Source: Mesorhizobium sp. AR07 (GTDB lineage: Bacteria > Pseudomonadota > Alphaproteobacteria > Rhizobiales > Rhizobiaceae). From it: 64,000 nt of DNA. Positions 51,544 through 59,442 of this stretch are shown in pieces (the first letter of the stretch is position 1; the number at the start of each line of letters is the position of its first letter). The stretch is taken from positions 4,148,501 through 4,212,500 of the forward strand of contig NZ_CP080525.1 in NCBI RefSeq assembly GCF_024746815.1, in the 5' to 3' direction. The notes below the pieces were generated by a model that searched no databases, was not told the origin of the DNA, and worked only from the letters and a program-made list of their open reading frames with translations. The position numbers were made by a program, and so were the translations under genes.

Positions 51544-53604
51544 ATGGCTGGTTTTTTCAAGAAGATATTTTCGTTCGGCAAGAAAGAGGTGGTCGAGGAG
51601 CGCATCGACGAGACCGCCCCGCTGCCGCCGATCAAATGGGAAGCGCTCGATGCGCTGAAACCGGCGGCCGAACAGGTCGTTCCGGAATTTCTGAAGCGCG
51701 ATGAGCCGCGGCCCGAGGCGGAAATTGTACCTGCGCCGGCAGTAGCGCCGGAACTGGCGCCGACGCCCCACCCTCCCCTTGATGGGGAGGGTCGACGCGA
51801 AGCGGCGGGGTGGGGTGACAGCGCCAGCGCCAGTCACCCCCACCCCCGAGCTGCGCTCGGGACCTCCCCCATCGAGGGGGAGGTAAAGTCTGCGCCAGAG
51901 GCGCCGAGGCCACAGCCAACGCCTTCGATTCCGCCCGCACCGGAGCCGACCGTCCCTGCCGAGCCGGAAATTCAGCCTGAACCCGCCCCTGTCGAAGAGC
52001 CGCGGCCGGTTGAACCGGCAGCGCCTGTTGAGGAGCCGACGCCCGAGGAAGTCCCGGCTGCGCCTGTAGTGCCAGAGCCTGCGCCGCAGGAAATTCCTGA
52101 GCCGGGGCGGCCGGAGGTCGTCCCGGCTCAGCCGGAGAAGCAGCCTGAACCGGCCCCCGTTGAAGTTCCGGCGCCGCCGGTAGAGGCTCCGTCGACAATT
52201 CCGACTGCTACCAAGCTTCCCTCCTCGGAGGTTGGTGCCGCCCCTCATCCGCCTGCCGGCACCTTCTCCCCGTATAGGGACGGGGAGAAGGGAGCCGATC
52301 ACGACGCCGCGCCTCCTCTTGCAGACATCGAAGAAGAAGCCGCAACGCTGACGCCCCCCTCTCCCCGTCCCCTACGGGGGTCCGAAGGACGGGCGAGACC
52401 CGTGGCTCGCCCCGGAACGGGTAAGGGTGAGGGGCAGCGCGAGCCTGCGCAAGATTCAGCACCATCGGCCGAAGTCACGCCAGCGCCCCACCCTCCTATC
52501 GAGGGGGAGGGTGGCCACGGAGTGGCGGGGCGGGGTGGCAGCGCCGGCGCTGGTCACCCCCACCCCCGAGCTGCGCTCGGGACCTCCCCCATCGAGGGGG
52601 AGGTAAGGCCAGCCCCCGGCAAGGTGACCGTCACCAAGAAAGTCGAGCAGAAGGCCGAACCGGTGAAAGCGCCGGAGCCGGCGCCTCGACGCTCCTGGTT
52701 CCAGCGCATGAGGGACGGGCTTGCCCGTTCGTCGCGCGAACTCACCGGCAACATTGCCGGCGTCTTCACCAAGCGTAAGCTCGACGAGGAGACCCTCCAG
52801 GATCTGGAAGACGTGCTGATCCGCGCCGATCTCGGCATGGAAACCGCCCTGCGCGTCACCGATGCGCTGGCTTCCAGCCGTTACGGCAAGGATGTCTCCG
52901 ACGCGGAAGTGCGCGCCATCATGGCGGCCGAGGTGGAGAAGGTGCTCAGCCACGTCGCCATGCCGCTGGAGCTCGATCTCTCTCACAAGCCGCATGTCAT
53001 CCTGGTGGTCGGCGTCAACGGCACCGGCAAGACCACCACCATCGGCAAGCTGGCGGCCAAGCTGACCGATGGCGGCCTGTCGGTGATGTTAGCTGCCGGC
53101 GACACGTTCCGCGCCGCGGCCATCGAGCAATTGAAGATCTGGGGCGAGCGGACGAAATCGCCCGTCATCGCCTCCAAGATCGGCGCCGATGCCGCAGGCC
53201 TCGCCTATGACGCCTTCGAGAAGGCCAAGGAAGCCGGCTCCGACGTGCTGATCATCGACACCGCCGGGCGCCTGCAGAACAAGACCGAACTGATGGCCGA
53301 GCTCGAGAAGATCGTCCGCGTGCTCGGCAAGCTCGACCCGGAGGCGCCGCACACCGTGCTGCAGACGGTCGACGCCACCACCGGCCAGAACGCGCTCAAC
53401 CAGGTAGAGATCTTCCGCAATGTCGCCGGCGTCAACGGCCTGGTGATGACCAAGCTGGACGGCACGGCGCGCGGCGGTATTCTGGTGGCGATCGCGGCAA
53501 AGCACAAATTGCCGGTCTATTTCATCGGCGTCGGCGAACAGGTCGACGACCTCGAACCTTTTTCAGCAAGCGAATTCGCCAGGGCGATCGCTGGAGTTGC
53601 CTAG
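51544..53604 (+). CDS. ftsY: SRP receptor FtsY with repeat-expanded A domain
   Basis: Signal recognition particle receptor GTPase, 686 aa. The C-terminal NG domain (about 385-686) is complete: a four-helix N part, P-loop VVGVNGTGKTTTIGKLA, AAGDTFRAAAIEQL, VLIIDTAGRLQNK, VMTKLDGTARGG and FIGVGEQVDDLEPF. The N-terminal MAGFFKKIFSFGKK helix can bind membrane. Between them lie about 370 residues rich in Pro, Glu and Ala. Three blocks (about 75-114, 233-298 and 315-354) are translated palindromic repeats, and the first and last share SHPHPRAALGTSPIEGEV apart from the first residue. Many FtsY proteins are 300-500 aa long. Confidence 0.95.
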   Translation: MAGFFKKIFSFGKKEVVEERIDETAPLPPIKWEALDALKPAAEQVVPEFLKRDEPRPEAEIVPAPAVAPELAPTPHPPLDGEGRREAAGWGDSASASHPHPRAALGTSPIEGEVKSAPEAPRPQPTPSIPPAPEPTVPAEPEIQPEPAPVEEPRPVEPAAPVEEPTPEEVPAAPVVPEPAPQEIPEPGRPEVVPAQPEKQPEPAPVEVPAPPVEAPSTIPTATKLPSSEVGAAPHPPAGTFSPYRDGEKGADHDAAPPLADIEEEAATLTPPSPRPLRGSEGRARPVARPGTGKGEGQREPAQDSAPSAEVTPAPHPPIEGEGGHGVAGRGGSAGAGHPHPRAALGTSPIEGEVRPAPGKVTVTKKVEQKAEPVKAPEPAPRRSWFQRMRDGLARSSRELTGNIAGVFTKRKLDEETLQDLEDVLIRADLGMETALRVTDALASSRYGKDVSDAEVRAIMAAEVEKVLSHVAMPLELDLSHKPHVILVVGVNGTGKTTTIGKLAAKLTDGGLSVMLAAGDTFRAAAIEQLKIWGERTKSPVIASKIGADAAGLAYDAFEKAKEAGSDVLIIDTAGRLQNKTELMAELEKIVRVLGKLDPEAPHTVLQTVDATTGQNALNQVEIFRNVAGVNGLVMTKLDGTARGGILVAIAAKHKLPVYFIGVGEQVDDLEPFSASEFARAIAGVA
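51766..51884. repeat. Palindromic repeat inside ftsY, copy 1
   Basis: It opens CCCCACCCTCCCCTTGATGG and closes ACCTCCCCCATCGAGGGGGA. Its last 54 bp (51833-51886) are identical to the copy exactly 720 bp downstream. The 119-bp unit is translated in frame without a stop. Confidence 0.85.
52241..52438. repeat. Composite palindromic repeat inside ftsY
   Basis: CCCCTCATCCGCCTGCCGGC, then CTTCTCCCCGTATAGGGACG, a spacer with CGCAACGCTG, then CCCCTCTCCCCGTCCCCTAC and a right end with GAGGGGC. It is the same family and layout as the intergenic repeat at 28755. At 198 bp it spans 66 codons, preserving frame. Confidence 0.8.
52486..52604. repeat. Palindromic repeat inside ftsY, copy 2
   Basis: Same family and orientation as 51766-51884, and in the same reading frame. 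It opens CCCCACCCTCCTATCGAGGG; the middle has diverged, while the 3' part is identical to copy 1. Confidence 0.85.
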
Positions 53605-53665
53605 CAAGCATATCCCAAAAAGCTGCAGACTTTTTGGATCAGCCTATGCGTAAGAAAGAAAGTCC

Positions 53666-54340
53666 ATGAACCCACCCATTCTCGAACGCGATCCGTCCGA
53701 CCCGCAAAAAGAGAAGAAAGAAAGCGTCAATCCGCTGCTCAAACTGGTGCTGGAGCTGGGGCCGTTGATGGTGTTCTTCTTCGCCAATGCGCGCGGCGAG
53801 TGGCTGGTGCGGAAATTCCCCGTTCTGGCCGAATTCGGCGGCCCGATCTTCGTCGCCACCGGCCTGTTCATGGCCGCCACCGCCATCGCGCTGATCGCCT
53901 CATGGCTGCTGATGCGCACCTTGCCGATCATGCCGATGGTATCGGGCGTCGTCGTCTTCATCTTCGGCGCGCTGACGCTCTATCTGCAGGACGACATCTT
54001 CATCAAGATGAAGCCGACCATCGTCAACACGCTGTTCGGCGGCGTGCTGCTCGGCGGCCTCTATTTCGGCAGGTCGCTGCTCGGCTATGTCTTCGATTCC
54101 GCCTTCAGCCTCGACGCCGAAGGCTGGCGCAAGCTGACCTTCCGCTGGGGCCTGTTCTTCCTGTTCCTGGCCCTTGCCAACGAAGTTGTGTGGCGGAATT
54201 TTTCCACCGACGCCTGGGTTACCTTCAAGGTCTGGGGCATCATGCCGATCACGCTTCTGTTCACCTTCAGCCAGATGCCGCTGATCCTGCGCCATTCGCT
54301 CGACGACAAGACCGGGAAAGAAGAGAAGGCCGGGAAATAG
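53666..54340 (+). CDS. yciB: Intracellular septation protein A (YciB)
   Basis: A 224-aa inner-membrane protein with five or six membrane segments. YciB/IspZ marks are LLKLVLELGPLMVFFFANAR, FVATGLFMAATAIALIASW, DIFIKMKPTIVNTLFGGVL and NEVVWRNFSTDAWVTFKVWG. It affects envelope integrity and division. It follows ftsY by 61 bp. Confidence 0.93.
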   Translation: MNPPILERDPSDPQKEKKESVNPLLKLVLELGPLMVFFFANARGEWLVRKFPVLAEFGGPIFVATGLFMAATAIALIASWLLMRTLPIMPMVSGVVVFIFGALTLYLQDDIFIKMKPTIVNTLFGGVLLGGLYFGRSLLGYVFDSAFSLDAEGWRKLTFRWGLFFLFLALANEVVWRNFSTDAWVTFKVWGIMPITLLFTFSQMPLILRHSLDDKTGKEEKAGK

Positions 54341-54350
54341 GGAGAGGGCC

Positions 54351-54971
54351 ATGCAATTCGTCACCACGCGCGACGAACTGAGGACGATCTACAAGACGCC
54401 GCGCCCGACCGACGGCTCGATCCGCAAGGAATTGAAGGCGCTCGACGGCCACTGCCGCTCCTTCATCGGCAAGAGCCCATTCGTGCTGATCGGCTCGTCC
54501 GATGGCGCCGGCAATGCCGACGTGACGCCAAAGGGCGACAAGCCCGGCTTCGCCGCCGTGCTCGACGACAGCACCATCGCCATCCCCGACCGGCCCGGCA
54601 ACAACCGGCTCGATACGCTGGAGAACATCCTCGTAAATCCCTCGGTCGGCCTGCTGTTCCTCATTCCCGGCATGAACGAGACGCTGCGCGTCAATGGCGA
54701 CGCCCGCATCACCGTCGACGCGACCTTGCGCGAACGGCTCGCCGTCGACGGCAAGGAACCGCAAAGCGTCGTCGTGGTCACCGTCAAGGCCGCCTACATG
54801 CATTGCGCCAAAGCCTTCATGCGCTCGGATCTGTGGAAGCCGGACACCTGGTACGACCGCGCGACGCTGCCGACGCTCGGCCAGATCCTGCGCGACCAGC
54901 TGGCGCTCGCCGATTCGGTCGAGGCAACCGACCGCTGGCTGGACGACGGCTACAAGCAGACCATGTGGTAG
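54351..54971 (+). CDS. PPOX-class flavoprotein (pyridoxamine oxidase-like)
   Basis: A 206-aa split-barrel FMN protein. Recognisable parts are FIGKSPFVLIGSSDGAGNAD followed by VTPKGDKPGF, IPDRPGNNRLDTLENIL and VKAAYMHCAKAFMRSDLW, the pattern of the MSMEG_1061-like PPOX subgroup. The substrate is unknown. It starts 10 bp after yciB and is probably in its operon. Confidence 0.9.
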   Translation: MQFVTTRDELRTIYKTPRPTDGSIRKELKALDGHCRSFIGKSPFVLIGSSDGAGNADVTPKGDKPGFAAVLDDSTIAIPDRPGNNRLDTLENILVNPSVGLLFLIPGMNETLRVNGDARITVDATLRERLAVDGKEPQSVVVVTVKAAYMHCAKAFMRSDLWKPDTWYDRATLPTLGQILRDQLALADSVEATDRWLDDGYKQTMW

Positions 54972-55010
54972 GCTTTCGGGACCACGATTCGTCCCGACTG
55001 GTTCCATGCC

Positions 55011-55541
55011 TTGCTGAACATCCTTGCCATCTCCGGCAGCCTGCGCGCCGCCTCCACCAATTCCGCGCTGATCGCTGCATTGGCGCGCAACGCCCCACCC
55101 GGCTGTCGCGTCGCTGTCCATGACCGGCTTGGCCGCCTGCCGATCTTCAATCCTGACGACGAGGGCGAGCGGACGCCGCAGGAAGCCTCCACGCTGATCG
55201 ACGCCGTCACTCAAGCCGACGGCGTCATCATCTCCTGTCCGGAATATGCCCATGGCGTGCCGGGCGGGCTGAAGAACGCGCTCGACTGGCTTGTCTCGCG
55301 CGACGCCGCCGTCGCGAAGCCCGCCATGCTGGTGCACGCCTCGCCGCGCTCGCTGTTTGCCCGCGCCGCATTGGTCGAGATCATGCGCACCATGTCGTTC
55401 GCGCTTTGCGAAGATGTGCTGGAGATCGCGCTGCTCGGCAAGAAACCGCCGGAGGTGGAGACCATCCTGGCTGAGCCGGAGAGCCAGTTGGCGATGTGCG
55501 GCGCGCTGTCCGCCTTCGCGGACTTCATTCGCTTGCGTTGA
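55011..55541 (+). CDS. NADPH-dependent FMN reductase
   Basis: A 176-aa flavodoxin-like reductase. The FMN loop is ILAISGSLRAASTNSALI, with the second loop ISCPEYAHGVPGGLKNALDWL. The assumed start is TTG at 55011 without a clear ribosome site, since no in-frame ATG precedes the first strand. It follows the PPOX flavoprotein by 39 bp, so the pair may work together on flavin redox chemistry. Confidence 0.85.
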   Translation: MLNILAISGSLRAASTNSALIAALARNAPPGCRVAVHDRLGRLPIFNPDDEGERTPQEASTLIDAVTQADGVIISCPEYAHGVPGGLKNALDWLVSRDAAVAKPAMLVHASPRSLFARAALVEIMRTMSFALCEDVLEIALLGKKPPEVETILAEPESQLAMCGALSAFADFIRLR

Positions 55542-55595
55542 GCGGCGGCCACTATGCCTTCGTCGGCCAAGGGCAGGGCGCCGGCGGTCCTTCGC

Positions 55596-55757
55596 GCCCC
55601 CCCTGTCCTGCCGGACATCTCCCCCACAAGGAGGGAGATTGGCTGTCACCCCCGCCTTCGCCAATCTGCAACGTTGAAAGAAAAAGGCCGGACGGCGAAG
55701 CTGCCGATCTCCCCCCAAGTGGGGGAGATGCCCGGCAGGGCAGAGGGGGGCGCTGTC
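55596..55757. repeat. RIME-like paired palindromic element
   Basis: Two inverted halves (CCCCCCTGTCCTGCCGGACA near 55596, and ATCTCCCCCCAAGTGGGGGA near 55708) enclose a spacer with GCCAATCTGCAACGTTGAAA. It fills the gap between the convergent reductase and tautomerase genes. Confidence 0.78.
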
Positions 55758-55778
55758 CCGCCAACCTGGGTCGAGGAA

Positions 55779-55988
55779 CTACCTCTTGCTTCTCAGCGTC
55801 TCGACATCGGTCTTGCCGACATACCAGTCGCGGGCGTTGACCTCCTCGAAAACCACCCAGACGTCGTCATTGCCCAGTCCGGTGGCGTCCATGATGGCCG
55901 CCGTGACTTTCTTGGCGATGTCCGCCTTCTTGCCCGCCGGATCGGCGGCGATCACTTCCTTGACGATGCGAATGTTGACGAACGGCAT
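55779..55988 (-). CDS. Tautomerase (4-oxalocrotonate tautomerase family)
   Basis: A 69-aa tautomerase with catalytic Pro directly after the initiator Met (MPFVNIRIVKEVIAAD). The VTAAIMDATGLGNDDVWVVF segment and an Arg-containing end follow. Family members form hexamers and isomerise enol/keto acids. The substrate is unknown. Confidence 0.9.
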   Translation of the reverse strand: MPFVNIRIVKEVIAADPAGKKADIAKKVTAAIMDATGLGNDDVWVVFEEVNARDWYVGKTDVETLRSKR

Positions 55989-56072
55989 TTTATCCTCCCA
56001 GGTTTTTCACGCTCGCGACCGCTTTGACGAAACTGTCTGACAGCCGCCAGCGCTCAAGTCGCAGCCAGTCTC

Positions 56073-56990
56073 TCAATAAGTCTTGGCGCCATTCACCATC
56101 AGCCGCACCATGTAGAGCGACGTGGTGCCGGCGATGTAGAGGCAATTCAGCTTGTTGCCGCCGAACACGCAATTGGCGGTCACTTCCGGCACCTTGACCT
56201 TGCCGATCAGCGTCCCGTCCGGATCGTAGCAGTGGATGCCGTCGGCCGCACTGGTCCAGATGCGGCCGTCCTCGTCGAGCCTGAAGCCGTCGAACAGGCC
56301 GGCCGTGCAGTCGGCGAAGACTTTTTCGCCCGAAACCTTCTTGCCGCCCTTGCCGACATTGAACACCCGCATATGGGCAGGATCTTGCGCGCCATGCGTG
56401 CGGCCGGTGTCGACGACATAGAGCTTGCTCTCGTCGAGCGAGAAGGCAAGGCCGTTGGGCCTGACCATGTCAGTGATGACGGCTTCGACCTCGCCGGTGC
56501 CGGGATCGACCCGGTAGACATGACAGGCGCCGATCTCGCTTTCGGCCTTGTCGCCCTCATAGTCGTTGTCGATGCCATAGGAGGGATCGGTGAACCAGAT
56601 CGAGCCATCCGACTTGACCACCGCATCGTTGGGCGAATTCAGCCGCTTGCCACGCCATTTCGCGGCGATGGTGGTGATCGAGCCGTCATGCTCGGTGCGG
56701 CTGACGCGGCGGCCCGAATGCTCGCAGGTGACCAGCCGGCCTTGCCTGTCGACGGTGTTGCCGTTGGAATTGCCCGATGGCTGACGGAAGACGCTGACAC
56801 GGCCGTCGGTCTCGTCGAAGCGCAGCATGCGGTTGTTGGGGATGTCCGACCAGACGAGATAGCGGCCGGCGGCAAACCAGGCCGGGCCTTCCGCCCATTG
56901 GCAGCCGGTGAAGAGCTTGTTCACATGCGCATTCGTGCCGACCAGGCGCGCGAAGCGCGGATCGAGAATTTCGTAGTCTGCGGCGGCCAT
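56073..56990 (-). CDS. SMP-30/gluconolactonase family hydrolase
   Basis: A 305-aa six-bladed beta-propeller lactonase. Metal-site motifs are QWAEGPAWFAAGRYLVWSDI (Glu), LNSPNDAVVKSDGSIWFTDP (Asn-Asp) and a late LFDGFRLDEDGRIWTS (Asp). The family hydrolyses sugar lactones. The neighbouring tautomerase may act in the same catabolic setting, which is a weak inference. Confidence 0.92.
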   Translation of the reverse strand: MAAADYEILDPRFARLVGTNAHVNKLFTGCQWAEGPAWFAAGRYLVWSDIPNNRMLRFDETDGRVSVFRQPSGNSNGNTVDRQGRLVTCEHSGRRVSRTEHDGSITTIAAKWRGKRLNSPNDAVVKSDGSIWFTDPSYGIDNDYEGDKAESEIGACHVYRVDPGTGEVEAVITDMVRPNGLAFSLDESKLYVVDTGRTHGAQDPAHMRVFNVGKGGKKVSGEKVFADCTAGLFDGFRLDEDGRIWTSAADGIHCYDPDGTLIGKVKVPEVTANCVFGGNKLNCLYIAGTTSLYMVRLMVNGAKTY

Positions 56991-57152
56991 GGCTTCCCTC
57001 CCGGATCAATCAACGCGGCACCGGATCAAGCCAGCCAGCGATCAAGAAGGCAAGATCGATCATGAAATAGCCTGCGGCCTCCAGCAGACGTGATGCCGGT
57101 TAAGCCTTCTTAACCCGGGTTAAGCGGGCTTAACCGGCTATGCGCTGCACGC

Positions 57153-57192
57153 AATGGTGCATTGCAACATCTTCTTTTTGCAATGCACCATT
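57153..57192. promoter_or_regulatory. 15-bp perfect inverted repeat upstream of DUF1127
   Basis: AATGGTGCATTGCAA (57153-57167) and TTGCAATGCACCATT (57178-57192) are exact inverses with a 10-nt loop, CATCTTCTTT. It lies 73 bp before the DUF1127 start codon. It could be a large operator or an RNA hairpin in the leader. Confidence 0.6.
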
Positions 57193-57265
57193 CCTATGTC
57201 ATGCTTCGTATTGATCAAGGGAGGAATAACCGCCGCGGAAATGCGGCGCCAAAAGGAACCTTGCT

Positions 57266-57433
57266 ATGATCTTCAACGATCTCATGACCCGCGCTCGCAC
57301 CAGCATAGCCAAGCGCAAGCACTACAACCGTCTCGTCGCCGAAATCGACAGCTTCTCCAGCCGTGACCTGGCCGACATGCGCGCCGACCGCTCGGAAATG
57401 CTCTACCAGGTCCACAAGCAGATCTACGGCTGA
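57266..57433 (+). CDS. DUF1127 small protein (YjiS type)
   Basis: A 55-aa protein, MIFNDLMTRARTSIAKRKHY followed by NRLVAEIDSFSSRDLADMRA and DRSEMLYQV. This has the DUF1127 layout: an Arg/Lys-rich amphipathic helix then the L-x-D-hydrophobic motif near the end. Members act in RNA binding, phosphate or carbon responses, or stress in alphaproteobacteria. AAGGAA lies 8 nt before the ATG. Confidence 0.82.
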   Translation: MIFNDLMTRARTSIAKRKHYNRLVAEIDSFSSRDLADMRADRSEMLYQVHKQIYG

Positions 57434-57446
57434 GCCGAACAGCGTT

Positions 57447-57630
57447 CGTCATCCTCGGGCCTGACCCGAGGATCCATGCCGCGACATCGAAGCGTCACGG
57501 CGGTGGGGAATTCTGATCTGTTCGCCATCCAGCGGTCAGCTATCCTGATCCGCCGCATTCTTTGGCTGATGCCACGGCATGGATCCTAGGGTCTGCGCTC
57601 CGCTTCGCGTCGCTACGCCCTAGGATGACG
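57447..57630. repeat. CGTCATCC/GGATGACG foldback element, copy 3
   Basis: A 184-bp element with left end CGTCATCCTCGGGCCTGACC and right end CGCCCTAGGATGACG. Its inner ends GATCCATGCCG and CGGCATGGATC are inverse, as in the copy at 4448, while the centre differs. It fills the gap between DUF1127 and ccmG. Confidence 0.75.
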
Positions 57631-57638
57631 AAGCGCGC

Positions 57639-58238
57639 TTATTGGCGCGTCTTCGAGTCAGTCGGCGCCGCCAGTGCTTTCTCGATCTGTGGCAACAACA
57701 GGCTCTCAACCGACTCGGCCGTCAACGGGCCGACATGCTTGTAGGCGATCTTGCCGTCCTTGCCGATGACGAAGGTTTCCGGCACGCCATAGACACCCCA
57801 GTCGATCGCCGTGCGGCCGGCCTCGTCGACACCGATGGCCTGGAACGGATTGCCGAGATCGCCGAGGAAACGCCGGGCGTTTTCGGGCCGGTCCTTGTAG
57901 TTCAGCGCCGCCATGGTGAAGCGCTTGTCCTGCGCCAGCGCCAGCAGCACCGGGTGCTCTTCGCGACACGGGGCACACCACGACGCAAAGACGTTGACCA
58001 GCGTGACCTTGCCGGCGAAAGCTTTCGAATCGAGCCCCGGCAAATTGCTGCCCTCCAGCGCCGGCAGGTTGGTCTGCGGCGCCGGCAGGCCGATCAAGGC
58101 CGACGGCACCTCCGAAACATCGCGCCCCGACAGCAGCTGCGACAGGAACAGTCCAGCCAGGCCGAGGAAGATCAGCAGCGGCAAAAGCACGAACAGGCGG
58201 CGAGAGGGTGGTGTCGGCGTTTCCGTCTCTGTGTTCAT
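57639..58238 (-). CDS. ccmG: Cytochrome c maturation thioredoxin CcmG/DsbE
   Basis: A 199-aa membrane-anchored periplasmic thioredoxin. The N-terminal helix is LFVLLPLLIFLGLAGLFLSQ and the active site FASWCAPCREEHPVL. It keeps apocytochrome c CxxCH cysteines reduced before heme attachment. Its ATG overlaps the ccmD stop as ATGA. Confidence 0.94.
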   Translation of the reverse strand: MNTETETPTPPSRRLFVLLPLLIFLGLAGLFLSQLLSGRDVSEVPSALIGLPAPQTNLPALEGSNLPGLDSKAFAGKVTLVNVFASWCAPCREEHPVLLALAQDKRFTMAALNYKDRPENARRFLGDLGNPFQAIGVDEAGRTAIDWGVYGVPETFVIGKDGKIAYKHVGPLTAESVESLLLPQIEKALAAPTDSKTRQ

Positions 58239-58402
58239 GGCTTGGCGCCCTTGTCGGAACGACGCCGTACGCCGGCCGCCTCCAGTTCGGCGAGTTCGCG
58301 CTTGCGGGCCCGCTGGTCGAGCAGGATCCAGCCGACCAGCCCGGCCAGCACGACGGCGGTGATGCCATAGGCAGCCGCGACGTAAAGGGCGTGCGCGCTC
58401 AT
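58235..58402 (-). CDS. ccmD: Heme exporter protein CcmD
   Basis: A 55-aa protein with a single membrane helix (ALYVAAAYGITAVVLAGLVGWILL) followed by a basic tail, LDQRARKRELAELEAAG, as usual for CcmD. It helps release holo-CcmE from the CcmABC complex. The longer reading upstream is not used. Confidence 0.9.
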   Translation of the reverse strand: MSAHALYVAAAYGITAVVLAGLVGWILLDQRARKRELAELEAAGVRRRSDKGAKP

Positions 58403-58547
58403 GCGGCAGGCCCCGCCAAAGTGCCGCTCGCCAAACCGATCATGTCGCCCAATTCGAACATGCCTTCCCTTAGCCTCGCGCCACCGGCTTCGCAATCGGT
58501 CGCCGCGCCGCAGCCTTTGACGTCATGCAACAGGGCACCGGCGTCGC

Positions 58548-59213
58548 TCAATCCGTGCCGTGACGCAGCGCCAGCGCCGCCGCCACCGGCCCCAGCACCG
58601 CAAGAAACAAGGTCAGCGCGGCGAGAATGAGGAAGGGTTGCAGGAACGGATCGGGATTGGCCGTCGCGCCATAGCTCGCCGAAACGCCGAAGATCAGCAC
58701 TGGAATGGTCAGGGGCAGCACCAGCACCGAGATCAGCAGCCCGCCACGCGGCAGCGCCACCGCCACCGCCGCGCCCGCAGCCCCGATGAAGGTGATTGCC
58801 GGCGTGCCGACCAGCAGCGTCAGCGCCGTGGCGCCGATGCTGAGCGGCTCCATGTTCATGAACAGGCCGAGCAAGGGGGCCGCGACCACCAGCGGCAGCA
58901 CGCTTCCCGCCCAGTGCGCCAGGCATTTCGTCAGCACCGTCAGGGCCAGCATATGGCGGTCATTGCCAAGCACCAGCAGGTCGAGCGAGCCGTCCTCGCG
59001 ATCCGCCTGGAACAGCCGGTCGAGCCCGAGCAGGCAAGACAGCAGCGCACCGATCCACAGGATCGCCGGCCCGATGCGGGCAAGCAGCTTCAGGTCCGGC
59101 CCGACGCCGAACGGGATAGTGGCGATGACGGCGAGGAAGAAGATGACGCCAGTCAACGCCCCGCCGCCGGCCCGGATGTTGAGGCGGATGTCGCGCGCGA
59201 AGAGGGCTAGCAT
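58548..59213 (-). CDS. ccmB: Heme exporter permease CcmB
   Basis: A 221-aa membrane protein with six helices. CcmB marks are ARDIRLNIRAGGGALTGVIF near the start and DREDGSLDLLVLGNDRHMLA in the first loop, then a Gly-rich RGGLLISVLVLPLTIPVLIF. It partners CcmA. The start at 59213 avoids reading the adjoining palindromic repeat. The expected next gene, ccmC, is missing between it and ccmD. Confidence 0.93.
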   Translation of the reverse strand: MLALFARDIRLNIRAGGGALTGVIFFLAVIATIPFGVGPDLKLLARIGPAILWIGALLSCLLGLDRLFQADREDGSLDLLVLGNDRHMLALTVLTKCLAHWAGSVLPLVVAAPLLGLFMNMEPLSIGATALTLLVGTPAITFIGAAGAAVAVALPRGGLLISVLVLPLTIPVLIFGVSASYGATANPDPFLQPFLILAALTLFLAVLGPVAAALALRHGTD

Positions 59214-59269
59214 GGGCGAGGCGCCACAGTAGGTCGAACACCTTCTTTCCGAGGATAGCGTTCCGTCCC

Positions 59270-59426
59270 ACCCCCCTCTGTCCTGCCGGACATCTCCCCC
59301 GCAAGGGGGGAGATCCGATGTCACCCCGGGTTTCGCCAATCTTCAAAGTCGCAAGAAAGGCGAATGCAGCGAAACTGCCGATCTCCCCCCTTGCGGGGGA
59401 GATGTCCGGCAGGACAGAGGGGGGTG
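59270..59426. repeat. RIME-like paired palindromic element between ccmA and ccmB
   Basis: Inverted halves CCCCCCTCTGTCCTGCCGGA and GATGTCCGGCAGGACAGAGG enclose a spacer with TTTCGCCAATCTTCAAAG. It splits the ccmA and ccmB genes by 229 bp, where they are commonly adjacent. Confidence 0.8.
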
Positions 59427-59442
59427 GGCGGGAACGCCGACA

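Noticed and set aside
51766..52604. ftsY as a broken gene or frameshift artefact
   Set aside because: All three repeats keep the frame, no stop is present, and both the membrane helix and the NG domain are intact.
55552..55764. Frames through the repeats at 55.6 kb and 59.3 kb
   Set aside because: They consist of translated palindromic repeat and have no independent start signals.
57154..57366. Frame of 70 codons overlapping DUF1127 in another phase
   Set aside because: It starts within the inverted repeat and has no domain; the 55-aa DUF1127 frame has a ribosome site and family motif.
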